A DNA stretch of 64,000 nucleotides. Source: Eremophila alpestris peregrina. Its lineage: Eukaryota; Chordata; Aves; Passeriformes; Alaudidae. The notes under the pieces were generated by a model, which worked only from the letters and a program-made list of their open reading frames with translations, was not told the DNA's origin and searched no databases. Each line of letters opens with the position of its first letter. The first letter of the stretch is position 1. The translations under genes were made by a program, and so were the position numbers. This document shows, one piece after another, positions 44,875 through 57,590 of this stretch. Location of the stretch: positions 2,040 to 66,039 of the forward strand of contig WMCF01000349.1 in assembly GCA_009792885.1 (NCBI GenBank), written 5' to 3'.

Positions 44875-45511
44875 TGTGGGCGCCCAAGGTGGCCACAATA
44901 TTAGCCTGGCACTCCCATGGAGGGAGCAAGCTGCTAAGGGTAGATCGGAGGTATAATTTTACATGGTTTTATGGGTTTATAAAATGGGCCCCGAGCCTCT
45001 AAGATGGTTGGCATGATTGACAGACAGCTCGGGGATTTCCAGCCGTTAGTCTTTTCAGTTACTGCAGTTGTTTGTTAAGAATTTCTATTGGTTGTGGCTC
45101 AGGGACTTTCCAAGACTTGTAAGAATTGTATCATTGTTTAATGTATGCAAAGGATTTTAAACTTATAGGTCGTCTGCTGTTGTCACTCCCCTGGTTGTCC
45201 TACCCTGATTGGATGTTTCAAATGTTGACCACTCCCTGTTGAAAAGTTATAAACAGTTCTGTTCACTGTTGCTCGGGGCTTTTAGCCCCTGGTTCTTGGC
45301 AATAAAGGACCTGTGGTTAAGAGCCTGTCTCCCTCCTTCCTTAGAGGAGATTCCTTTATTCTTACCTACCACCCTACCCCCCGCAGGCACACACTGCACA
45401 CAAAGCTTGGCCTGTGCCCTCCCCTAGAGGAGTGAGTGCGGCTAGCTATCTACACCTAGCTGGGCTCCTGCTGAGGGCTCTAGGGCGGCGGGCAAGAAAA
45501 ATCCTTTTACA
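44875..45511 (+). repeat. LTR, probably solo
   Basis: Starts TGTGGGCGCCCAAGG, has a TATAAAC box near 45246 and AATAAA at about 45300, and ends CCTTTTACA. Start and end match the style of the LTR at 43277. No matching target duplication was found, so the ends may be off by a few bases. Confidence 0.68.
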
Positions 45512-46084
45512 CTCTTTAGGAAACCATGTTTGAAATTTAAAAAGCCAGAAGATCTCTGGGATCCAAGGACTACTTTACAAGACTTGGCAGGGGTTGGGCA
45601 TAGATGCCAACATTTTAATCTGGCTGAACTATGTGGCTGCAGATCCAGTAGAGGAAGGTACTGGCAGTGAAGAGAGGGATACAATCTGCCTTAACAGCCA
45701 CCACAATCATGGGTTTTCCTATAGATCAGAGCCTACAGAAGATCTGGCAGATTATAGGATACACACCACTCAACTCTACCTACAACTAATGGATCTCAAG
45801 CCACCAAGATCTTCTGTAAGATAAGACAAATCACCAGTCAAAAGCTCCCTTTATGGACAGGAATAATCTTTTGGATATGGCAGTATGTATTTCAAATGGT
45901 ATTGCAGTGATAGACTGTACAACTATGGGGAAAACTCATATTCTTGGAGTGCACTGGAGGATGAAAGCCATCTTGAAAACACAGTGGAATTCTTTCAAAG
46001 ATTAGATCTTGTTGCAGTAAATACAGTACAGACCACCCAAAACTATTAATGTAAGTACTGTGTACCCTGTGAGAGAGAACAAAA
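45512..46084. other. Spacer between LTRs, nothing recognised
   Basis: No coding or RNA feature was recognised. Confidence 0.45.
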
Positions 46085-46683
46085 TGTGGAGAATTGTGGC
46101 AAACCAGAGTATTTCTCTGGTTCTCCTGGATGGGCAGGAGTCTGGACAGGGGGGGTGGTCCTCCCTGGCCTGTGCCTGAAACAGTGATGGTTTTTGGTCT
46201 CAGCCCGTGGAAAAAGCACTGTCAGGGTTGTCTGAGGATTTGGAGGTCACAAGGGTTTGATTTGTGTGATTTTTGTTAGATCACTGGGTGTGTAGATATT
46301 AATTTTAGATTTCTCTGTATTCTTATTATGGGGCAAACATGGAGGCAGAAGAGCACATGTTCCTGTCTTTCTCTTCCTCTTCCTCTTCCTCTTTGCAAAG
46401 GGTGTTGGGTTCTTAGGACTGGTAAAAGTAAAATTTCACTGCATGACATGGGTTTTAGTTATTGGTGTTTAGAGAAAAACAATGTTACATAGGTTTAGAT
46501 TATAAAAGTTCAGGTGCTGTCGTGGGTGGGGGAGAATCCATCTTTCCAGCTGCCTGTGAACATCACGCTGGACAACAAAGAACTTAGAGATAAGATTTGT
46601 AAAATAAACATCTGCAGTCCGCAACCCAGACGTTCTCCGACTCCTTCTTTCAAGCATGGGCCGGTGAGAAGAAAGATTTTACA
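46085..46683 (+). repeat. LTR-like element
   Basis: Starts TGTGGAGAATTGTGGC, carries a TATAAAA box near 46500 and AATAAA near 46602, and ends GAAAGATTTTACA. The TATA to polyA spacing of about 100 nt suits an LTR. It lacks a clear target duplication. Confidence 0.6.
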
Positions 46684-49600
46684 TTGTTGGGGTTAATCTC
46701 AGAGGAGATAACTCCGACAGAGAATGCTTGCTAGCATTGCTTCTTAACCAAAAAGTTCACACTCCAATGTAAGTGATATTTTTTAGAAGTCAGTGTTCAA
46801 CTTCTAAAATGCCAATGAATCAGGTGACAAGGAAGCTAGTAAAGGTGCCATGGAAGGAAATACTTGGTACTGAGGTTCTGTGATTTCCCTCTTGCCATAT
46901 CCTCATACCCACTGCCTTAGTTTCTCCCTCTAGAAACTCCCTTCCCAAAAAAAGGCAACATCACAGATGGCACCAACTCCAGTCCTTCTGTATTCATCCT
47001 GCCCTTCAGCTACAAGGGTGTCTTCATCTCCTTTGCCCAGTCTGCTTAAGCTGCACTGAGAGCTCTGCTGAACCCTGAACCACAATCCAGCCTGAACAGG
47101 GAATTTATATTTAGCAAAGATACAAAAACAAATACTATAAATATTGAAATATAAGCATATTCATATAACGTATGTTCCCCAAGGAGTCTGCTGGATTTGC
47201 CCTCCATCGTTTTTGAGGTGCAGGTTTTCTCCTCAGTGCCTAACTTGACCACCACACAGGCAACAACAATTTGATTAAACAGTTCTTGTTTTAGCTGTGT
47301 TTTCTAAGAAAACAAAAGCTTATGGTGTTATGCTACCTGTTATCTGTTTGTTCATCTGTCTGCTTCCCATAGTATCTTTGGAACTGGTTAGCTAATTTCA
47401 AACAAATGCAGGACAGAGGTCTTCTCAGGGACAATTAATTTAATGGAAATCAGTACACCTCTTTGGACAGCAGTCAGCATTGGCCAGAGATTCGCTCATC
47501 TAGGCATTTTTTTCCCTACCAAAGGTATCCAGCAGGACACAAATGGGAGATGGGAAATACTGACACAGGTGCAAAGAGATATGCCCAAAAGTGTGAATCT
47601 GCAGGAAGAGAGAATTCACAAGATGTTGTACTCATTGTCACCACTGGCAGAAGTTCCTCATGATATGTGTGCCCTGCTAGCAGGCAAACAAGGCCATAGT
47701 TTGGTGATTTGACACTAACAACACAATTGGTCCCATTCAAATCCTGCCAGCTCTAACTACAGGATTCCTTCATTCTCTTTGCTAGCAGAGGGAAGAGCTC
47801 CAGGTTACAAAAGGGCAGCTCTTTGGTGAACACCCGAGTTGCTGCCCCAACATCACAGACAAAGAATAATGAAAAGATCAGCAGAGCTGAGTTATGGCAC
47901 AGAATTCACCCTTGTTCACCCTTCCCCATCGATTCCAGCAAGAAATTCTTCATGGCATATAGAGGGCAGAGCTGCATTGCAATGTTTAAGCATCCTTGAT
48001 TGTTTTGGTAGTCACTCAAAATGTAGAAGGCTCAGAGAAAAAGGACTGGCTCTTGGCTGTAGCTGCCTGTTATCAAACCACTGTAAAAATCTTTAGGTAT
48101 AAATACAAGTTACTTTCTCACAGAAATAGACATTATCTTAGACAAGATGTATGGGGGGAACCTGGAAAGTCAAGTAGTTCAAAAACGTCACAACTTTCTT
48201 TAGTCTGGAAAGAAAAGGCTACAAGCCATTAAGCATTACAGGATCTGAGGAGGATTAGCAGGGATGGCAACACATGGGTAAATTACTTAGCATTTGGTCA
48301 AAGTGTTGACCAAGGTTTTGCAAAATGGTATTTTTGCTCCCAAAATGTCAAATAATGTCTCAGAGTAGGGGGCAGGGATAGGGAGCAAGGTGCAGACTGA
48401 GGAGTATTTTTGGACTGTTTTCCCATTACCCTTGCATGCTGCATGGGCCATGTAGGTCTCATGGACTATTACTCTGTACTCCATGAGTCCATGCTACTCT
48501 GTAGTTCACAGGATAAAGATGCTACTCTAGCCTATACCAGCTGTGTGAATGCATGAACACAATTTTAACCATCCCTATTATTTTTGGGCCCAGATATCCA
48601 TCTTTCCCCCATCTAATCTTTTCAAATGTGTCACTATCTTAACAAGTGGAAAACATCTAATCTAAATTTCCCTTCCTGTAATTTCAGCCAGCTGTGTTTA
48701 TCTTATCCAGCAGAGAGAGTAGATTATACCTTTCTCTCCTGAAGCACTCCTGTAACTACATGAACAAGGATCATATGACCCCCAAGTTACCTCTTCTCTA
48801 AATTAAAACAACCCTGGCTTTTGTTCAGCATTCCTTGTAAGTCCTGCTGCCTGTGTAACTTGTTTGTAGGCCTAGCAGCCAGATAAAGCAAAAATGCAAC
48901 CGTCTATCTTCTCATTAGACCTGAGCGGTGATTACTGAAGCTACCAAGTGTGAAGAATACATTCTGGCTTGTAGACTATAAATTCTTGGGACATGGAGCT
49001 AGAAATACCTAGATTCAAACTCAGGTTCTGCTGCTGCCAGTCTGTCTGATCCTGGGCAAACTGAATCCCAGTTCACAGCTCCTTCACTTGACTGATAGGT
49101 CTAGAAATAAGACTGAGCAAAGTAATTTAAAGCTGGAGATTGTGCAGATGTTGTAAATTCTGGTGGAAGAGCTCACTTTTATGATAGTCTTCCAGGTGGC
49201 CAGGTTTCCTCTTTTAGAAGTAATTTTAATTTTTTTCTAAAACATTCCAGGTGTTTTTTAAAAATTGCAGTTCTTCAAAAGGACTTCATCAAACTGTTGG
49301 GATATCAGTGGCTTCCAAGTAAACATAGGAAAGTTCAGGACTTCAGAATACCAGGAACCCCCTGGGTAAGTATTGATATTTGAAGCTCGGCAGTGAATGA
49401 TTAAACCAATTTGCCTAACATTGCTGTGACCCACGAGTTTCCCAATATCAAGCCATCCAAGCCTGCTGGAAGGATTAGCTCTATAATAGGTATATTCCTT
49501 TCTGCAAGTTGATTAGAGGTAACAGAATCCTTTCAGTGTAGGCTGTTTTAATTCTTGTTTCACTGTAGGAGAGATCTGCAAGGGATCACTAAAAACACTT

Positions 49601-52600
49601 ACTGATGAGACTTTTTCTCCAGACTGGAACTTTCCATAAAATCACATTCCCTTAGTTGTGCTAGCTGAGAGACTTTGTATCAAAGCTTCATACATGTTTC
49701 CTAACCTAAAACAAGAAGGATGTGATTTGTTCTGGGCTTAATATATGAAATTCTAAGAGACACCTCTCTTCAGAAACATTCACAGAGAACACAATTTCAG
49801 AGCATTTTCTGGAATAGTGTGGACATATTAAAAGACACCAACTTCATTTAACTCTTTATTGAAAGAATATGTCCCACATGAGTTGACATAAGCAAGCAAA
49901 AAGAAGCCTGTATTTTTTTGTAAAAGGTGGTGGGCACTCATGCAAATTAACAATCCCCAGGTGAGTCAAGCCCATTTGCAAACATTCTTCACATTGCATA
50001 TCCACTCACTGCACTACAGCCACTCCTGTGTGATAGCAGGAGTGCTGAGGTTTAAACTCACAGCTCCTCTGCTTAATACCTCTCTGTGGACTGCTTTGAG
50101 GAGCATGGTGGCAAAACTTGTCTGTTCTGCTCCCAGTCTCCATCCTCTTGGCCCACTGGGTTATTTAACTGAGCTATATCCAGCTCAGCATTTTTAACCC
50201 GTGTTATCCATAGCTCACAAGTAGATGAAGTAGTTCAGCCTTCAGTTCTGCCTATTGCACAAGCCTTCAGATCAGAAGTACAGAGACAGGGCTGGCACCA
50301 TGCTGGATAAATGCAGAGGAAGCTGATGTGTACTGCTGCAAATTTGTCCTGTGTGATTAGCACCAACTTGCAGCTCATTACCTAAAACATCAGTAGTGTC
50401 TCCTCAATTTTAGAAAGAGACATTGAATAGCAGGGAACCTCTCATCTTGGAATACCAAGAAAAGCAAGTTTTTTAAGGCTTGAGGGAACAGCAACCAAGG
50501 CAGAAACAGACTCCTATTATCAGTTCTCATTTCAATGCAACTTCAGGCAGAGGAAGCCTTCAAAGAGCTTATTTACTGAAAGTGGAAGAAGGAAGAACTT
50601 TTCCAGGCAAGTGGGACAAGGCTGTTTTTCTACAAGAAAGAGGTATTTATCTAAGCAAGGCATCAATAATTAGGCGAGGTGACCTTCTGGAGCTATTAAG
50701 CCTTGCTTAGAAATCTCACTTATTATTTTTGGCTTTTCATTTTTAAAAAATCTTCTAGGACTTTAGCCCAAACTCAGGAGCTGAGTTAGGACAGAGGAGC
50801 TTGTTCACAACAAAAAAGCAACACGGCTTGCTGCCTCTAACCCTAAGGAGGCGAAATACAGCCATCAGGGAGTTCCCTTCATTAACACAGGCACTTTTGC
50901 TGCAGGCTGCATGGGTCAGTGTCATGAGTAGTATTACTGGTATTACAGTGGGTCATAGATAAAGAGATAAAGAGATAACAAAATACCTAGAAATGAGATG
51001 CTTACCGCGTGCCAGCATTGGTGGATCTGCACCCAGCCTGATGAGTCCCACAGTAAATGAGCAATGCTGTCCTTCGACCTGGGGCAAAGCAAGGGTCAGT
51101 CACACCCTCTCCACACACACTCGTGATGCCTGCAAAGGACTGTGCTTTTCTCCACCTATGGGCTGGGCCTGGCATGACACTGCAAGGTAAGAAGGTTCCT
51201 TCTCCCGTCAGCTGCCTTACACTGGACCCTCTCTTCCTTCGTAAAAATCTGAGGCAAGGGGTATTTTTGCTTGATTCCTATATGACATAAGGCCTCAGAA
51301 AAATTAGGAGGTTGGGAGGCATGATATTGTTCCTCAGCTGAAACCACTCAGGATTGCTCCAAGTTAAATATGGTTAGGTCTCTATGTAGAAGACAGAAAA
51401 CATGGGACCAAGAAATGGTGGGTGGCCCTGAAATAATGATCTGTGCTACTTGCTTTACCTGCTTTCATACAAGAGATGTTAGAGCCTGACATAAAACAAT
51501 ATTTAACTCCCATCTTACACTCACTTTTCTTCAAGAAAACATGGGTTCAGGATGATATCCAGAAAGACAAATTACTTGTTGGTAGAACTGCCTTGTTAAG
51601 GTTTAAAGCTTAACATGCTTCAGTAATTTCAGAGCTAGTGGGAGGTTGACAAAGCTTGGGGAGAAGGATGTACTGCTGATAGTGGACAAAAACAAAGCAG
51701 AATTTATGTGCCACAAGGACTTTTGGCACAATCCCTATGATAAGCAAGAAACTAATAAAGCAAACACAGCAACTGTGCTGAGACCAGCTCCAACTGAGTA
51801 AAGAGTAATTCTGGCAGAGGGAGACAGGGACCACTGACTCTCAGCCCACCAACTAAAGAAACCTACTGACTCAAAAGAAAAGAAATCTGCTCATTTTATG
51901 ACAAGAGAGAAAGTAATTTAACCAGTAGAAGGTATAATACTATTTAATAAGAGAACTGTGTAACTTGTAGAATGAACTGTAATTTCTTTCTTTGCTAAAA
52001 TATACAGCTGGTGTAAAATTTTGATTATTGGGGAGCTAGCTTTTTGTGGGTCACCACCTAGCTCATACCTTGCACAAACTAAAATAAAGAAACAGTGTGT
52101 ATGTCTCAGTGTGTATGTCACTGCTGCATTTGAGGCAAGAAGAACACAAATGCAACTTCGGCTAAATCCTAGAGAAAATCTCGCTCTCTTCTTCCAGAAG
52201 AAAGCTTATCATACACATAAAAGAGAAGCAAGTAAGAGTATAGAGTTTTAACTAAGGAGAGATGATCTGGGTGATTTATCAGCATCATTTAAGATCTTCG
52301 TTTTATTAGGGAAAATGTTAATTGAGCTAGTTAGCACCTATGAAGTAAAAAGTCAGCCCTGTTAGTCCTTCCCTGTATAAGCCTCTCATGTTGAATTCTT
52401 TCAGTACTCTTAGCAGCAAAGGCCTCCCAGTTCTCAGCTGCATTGTGCTTTAAATATCCACAGTGTGAGAAGCTACCTTATATCACCCCATCTGTGAAGA
52501 CATGCAAGCAGAGCATTCGGTTTTTTCCCAATTAACTGAAAATTGATTTACTAAAAGGAGTATTTCACTCTCAGCTTTTAAATAATTTGCAAAGCCCAAG

Positions 52601-55600
52601 TAGATATTCTGAAAGGAACAACTGCATTTAAAGTGGTCAAGTAATAAGCACAATTAATACCATTTTAAAATATTGTAATATTTTGGGCCCGTTGACAGGG
52701 AAGAGGTTTTTTAAATATATATAATTCAGAAGTTTTGAATAAAACAATTTTGGAGGATTTCAGTGTGTGTATTGTCTTTAACATGTCCTTCTTCTAGAAT
52801 CATTAAACTTTTACAGATTTTCAGGAAAGAAAAAGAAAGGAAAAATCCATTAATGAAATGTGTAAGAAACAGACCTTCTAAAAAAAGAACAGGGAACATT
52901 TATGAATGTTTTCTTTTGAACTTAATTCAAATGGACATAGTGGCCTGCTACGAGGTCTGTGCTGCAGCTACTTGAAAGATGAACAGAGAACATTTTGATA
53001 CAGAAGAATTTATCTCCTCCAAGACTTGGTATAAGCATTGACACAAAGTGTCATGATGACAAACATCAGAATTAAGTGTTTAAAAAAAACCCCAAGCAGT
53101 ATGAAGCAGTTCCCTAGCTCCCTTCCGATGCCAGGGTCACTAATTAATCCTGGAAGCTGGGACAGAGCAACACAGACTAACAACCAATATGGTTACATCA
53201 TGCCTTCTCCCCTTTATTCCTCAAGATGCCTGGTTAAATACAGTTGAGATAGTTTACAGTTACAGGTGAATGCTAATTGGTACAGAGAGTTAAAAGAATG
53301 CAAAACAATTCCAACTTAAGGTAGCTACCATAAATCCACCCTAACTATCCTATCTAAAAAAATGCACACACCTTAATCTAATTTCTAACTGCGCCACAGA
53401 GGCTTCTCAACTCCCACAGGCCCAAAACTTGAGGCCCAGTTTGGGATAGCTCAAACCTCATTCTAAAGAAACCTCATGTCCACATTCTCTACACCCTTCC
53501 ACATAGCCATGAGCACCTGCTCTGCCCTTTTCCTTCCAACTGTGCAGCTCTGGAAGACAGTCTCTCAGCCAGTCAAAGAGAACTGAGTCCATGCTGGTGT
53601 GGTCAGGAAATGTGTCAAACCTCAGCACATATTTGGGTGTGGAGCGGGTAAATCCAGAGGGAATAACACAGACCTCCTTCTCAGAGAGACAAAGTGCTAC
53701 ATTGCTGTCCTCCTGCCTTCTCAAGCAAAGCAAAAATATGGAACCAATTTTCTCTGTGCTCATTCACTGCCTGGTAGAGCACCTGCATGTAACTCTGGTT
53801 CAACCACGTCCCCAGGCCCTAGGTACAAAGAACACTAATGTGACTCTTATCCCTGTTAAACACAAAGATGACATTGGTTCTTTCAGGCTTCTAACCAGTT
53901 CTACACAATAAATATTTATACACAATACAGATTGTTTTAATGAGATGAGGCATGCATACTGGCTAGGAAAAACAGGGAAGAAAATACCAAGTTTGCTATG
54001 CTGTTATCCAGATTTTCATATGGAACAGCTGAGAGAATAGAAACCAGAGGATATTTACATGTTCTGGCCTACTGGGAACATACCAAGAGGCTGCATTACA
54101 TTCGGGAATGTTGCCTTGTGTGCACAGCAGGAAACCACTTGTTGCTTGCTCACACAGCAGCAGATTGAGAGAGAGGAAGGAAAGCACTCAGTATGAGAGA
54201 TTTGGGAAAACCTAACAGCTAAAAGCCCCTGTCTAACAAACTAAACAAGCTTGTTGCACACCTTTCTCAAGCCTACAAACAGCACAGCACTATGTAATGG
54301 AAACCCTGCTGCTATTGAAAGAAAATGCATGGTTATTATGGTGTTATACCCTCCTGTACTTTTGAAAATTGCCTTTCTGAGAAAGGAATTCAAGCTGAAA
54401 AATTTATGGAGAAATAGAAGGAAAAGCCCTTGTTTTATAAATCATGCAATAGCAAACTGGAAGCTGTGATTTGCTGGAAGCAAATGGGAACATCCCCCCA
54501 GCTAAGGAACAGGTATTATGCTTTCTCCTTTTCCAAAACTCTGAGTTACTTTGTGTTTAAGCAAACATTACAAAGGAACTTTAAGCTGCTTTTGAAAGCA
54601 TTGAACCCTTTGGTAACTTTTATCCATTACCACCATGTCACATGGAGTATAACTCCTACCCAGGCCTTGCCCACATTTACAAGCCACATACAGATAAGAT
54701 TAGAAGTGTTTCCTGTTCCCTGGGAAAATGAGAATGGATGAAAATGTTTCATGCAGGGATTACAATATGCACAAATCACCTTCTTACATTTTGTCTCCAT
54801 GGAGCTGTGGCTTCCAACAGAAAGAAAACCTTTTAATAAATCTCTTGTACTTGGGCAGCTCTGTCAGTCACAGCTACATAAATTGAACATAGCATACGAT
54901 TCATTAATTCAGTATCAAACTAAAAATGTCCCATCAAAAACAGGATACTGTTCGGTATGAGTTCTTCCACAAGATCAGCACTGTAATTCCCAGATGTTCA
55001 GTACCATCTGTGAGCTGTCTGTGAAGCACAGCTCCTGTTCACCATTCTGTGTATTGGTAAACAGCCTTTCGAGTGGCTGACAGGAGTGGGAGCTACAATC
55101 CTCTCTCTTCACCACTGTCTCTGCCACATCCACATAGAAAGACAAAGATACCCATGGACTTCTAGAAGAATATGAATAAGTATAAGTATAGCAAACCCTA
55201 ATTCCAGGCAAAATTGCAGAGCTGACAGAACAGTCTTCTCAATAAATTTTATCTTAATCACTTCCTTGTCTGCAGTTTGCTCTGCATAAAATCATTTGCT
55301 GACTTTTTTTCAGGGAATCATTTCAGGCCTTCATTGAATTCCAGCACAGTTTTGTACATTTTAACTCTGCACTGTTTTGAACTGTTATGATCATTTATGA
55401 AAATAATTATCACTTTTGTATTCCCTGCCTACACAAAAATAAATCAAAAATCAAAGCTTATTCTTGGCTATTCAGGTTAGCAAGAACAAAACCTGCTTTT
55501 TATCACTACTCACTTCAAATCCTGGCTTGTGTGAACTTTACTGATGAGAAAGCAAATTTTCAAACAATAAAAATAAAATATTTTAGAAATGTGAAGAAAT

Positions 55601-56737
55601 ATTCCACTACAACATGGTTATGAAGAGCATTACTTCAACCATAGTATTGAGATAAACAACGGAGAAGTTCAAATATTTTGGAATCTGCCATCTCATTCCT
55701 TGCCTTCAGCTTAAACATCATTTGTTCATAAGTGAAAAAAAACCCCTCCATGTTAAACCAATTTTAAACTGGCAGCAACTGCATCAGTAATCACACTTCA
55801 TGTCATTCTGTGATTATGTGATTCTGCTGTAGAAACTGAGACTTATTTCATGCCATATTGCAAAAAATCTATAACAAATGTATCCACTTGCAAAATAGCA
55901 TATATACACAATGTAGGTGCTTTATTCTTTCCACAATACTCCTTTGATGTTAGAACAACTTTTTCTATCTTATTTTAATTTAGACAATCTTTCATCCTGA
56001 ATTTGTCTTTAACAAAATAAAAATTTGTTTATTGTGAGAAAAAGCATGAAAGCTCCATAGGCATGAATTCATAATTGCTCTTATCACATTTAATTCCACA
56101 CAGAGACCCTCAAAATCAATTATTTGGTGTAGAGGAAGGAATGTGTTGCCCCTATTAAGAGGGATCATAAAAGATGCCTTGTAAATTAAGGTAGTCTTCC
56201 ATAAAGCATCCTTGCTAGGAGCTGATTTGTCTCCCAAAGTAAAATTCTAGATTGCATTGATACCAGGAGAAATTTTATCTTTATATTCATCTAAGTTAAT
56301 ATTTGACCATGCAAAGATACAGTCTCAGCCATCACAAAACCTCATCCCTTGGTAACTACGTTGAGCCCAGAGCTGTAAGGGGGTGAGAGTTCCTGGTGCT
56401 GTGCACTGCTGGCACCTCTGGTTTCACCCCAAATAACGCCACAGAAGAGTGTGGCCATCGCCATACGATTTTCTTACGGAGGAGAACTGCTGATGAAGGA
56501 TTTGTATCTGCACAATTTGAAGTTTGGGTCTGCAAAGGATGATGGGTGTGATTGGTTTGAAGTTTGATCCTGGGGCATGGGTCTTTTTACTGAGTGATTT
56601 GCCCCATGTGAGGAACAAGGCCCCGGGTCTCTTCAAGAGGTTATGATACTTTTTATTGTATTCAGGTGCACGGGCAGAGGTACAGATACCACATTTCAGG
56701 CACCGATGCCGGGTAATTTAAACGAGCAATTCTCAGC
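46684..56737. other. Intergenic, no gene recognised
   Basis: About 10 kb with no supported exon. One short CR1-tail-like stretch occurs near 55803-55829 (repeated ATTCTGTG and ATTATGTG units). Open frames are short and without motif support. Confidence 0.5.
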
Positions 56738-57260
56738 TGTTGCCCCTAGTTATAGCCAAGGCAGAGTTCATTTCTTCTCAGTAGCTATTACAGGGCTGTG
56801 TTTTGGAGTAAGAATGCTGTTGATAGCACACTGGTGGTTTGGTATTTTGCCACGTCGTGTTTATCCTAACTCAAGGACTTTCCCCTGCCTTATCTCATGC
56901 TCAACCAGGGAGGCGGTACGCAAATGGGAGGGAGCATGGCCGGGACAGGTGACCCGAACTGACCAAAGGGATGTTCCACACCACAAAACGTCATGCCCGG
57001 TATTTAAATGGAGGGAGTAACCTGGAAGGATGGATCATCTCGTGTCGGGAACGGGGGGGTCTGGCCCACTCAGTGGTGGTGAGCAACTGCGTTGTTGCGC
57101 TTGTTGTTGTTTCAGTGATTAAACTCTTCTTATGTCAAAGTACAACTTCTAATTCGATTCTCCTCCGCATTCCACCCATGTGAGGGGGCAAGAAAGGCAG
57201 GGGCGGGAGGAAGTTGAGCGGCGGCCTGCTTCGTCTCCAGCTGAGTTAAAAACCACAACA
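56738..57260 (+). repeat. LTR of the same family as 39097-39670, next to the NIPSNAP3 promoter
   Basis: Aligns with the minus strand of 39097-39670 from TGTTGCCCCTAGTT to AAAAACCACAACA. Its end lies directly against the CpG-rich promoter, about 255 bp upstream of the NIPSNAP3 start codon, in the same transcriptional direction. No target duplication was found. Confidence 0.65.
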
Positions 57261-57372
57261 ACGCTGCCTTCCGCATCCCGATCGCTCTCCCCGCCGAGCC
57301 CATCCAGCGGCGGCTCGGTGCGCAGGCGGCGGGGCGGGCTGCGGAGGCCCTGCCCACGGCAGGGAGAGCCCG

Positions 57373-57452
57373 CCGCCCCTCGTTCCGCCCCTCGTTCCGC
57401 CCCTCGTTCCGCCCCTCGTTCCGCCCCTCGTTCCGCCCCTCGTTCCGCCCCC
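57373..57452 (+). repeat. 12-bp tandem GC-box repeat
   Basis: Six copies of CGTTCCGCCCCT from 57381 to 57452 (the last ends in C), after a partial copy at 57373. Each unit contains a CCGCCC GC box. Copy number may vary between individuals. Confidence 0.92.
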
Positions 57453-57515
57453 GTGGCAGGCGGGTAGCGCCGGGGCTCTGTCTGTGCCCGTGTCTGTGGC
57501 CGGGCCGTGCCCGCC

Positions 57516-57590
57516 ATGCTGCCGCCGGTGCTGCTCCGCCGCCCGCTCGCCGCCGCCGCCCGCCTGGCCCTGCCCCGCGCCGGCCCGCAG
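57516..57590 (+). CDS. NIPSNAP3A: NIPSNAP3 coding exon 1
   Basis: 25 codons from ATG to CAG, donor CAG|GTAGCG. The leader has four Arg and no acidic residue, and is rich in Leu, Ala and Pro. No earlier in-frame ATG was identified that would give a better start. Confidence 0.8.

Noticed and set aside
50940..50985. Short GATAAA-type repeat as a microsatellite or CRISPR-like array
   Set aside because: Only about three units without spacers; ordinary low complexity in a eukaryotic genome.
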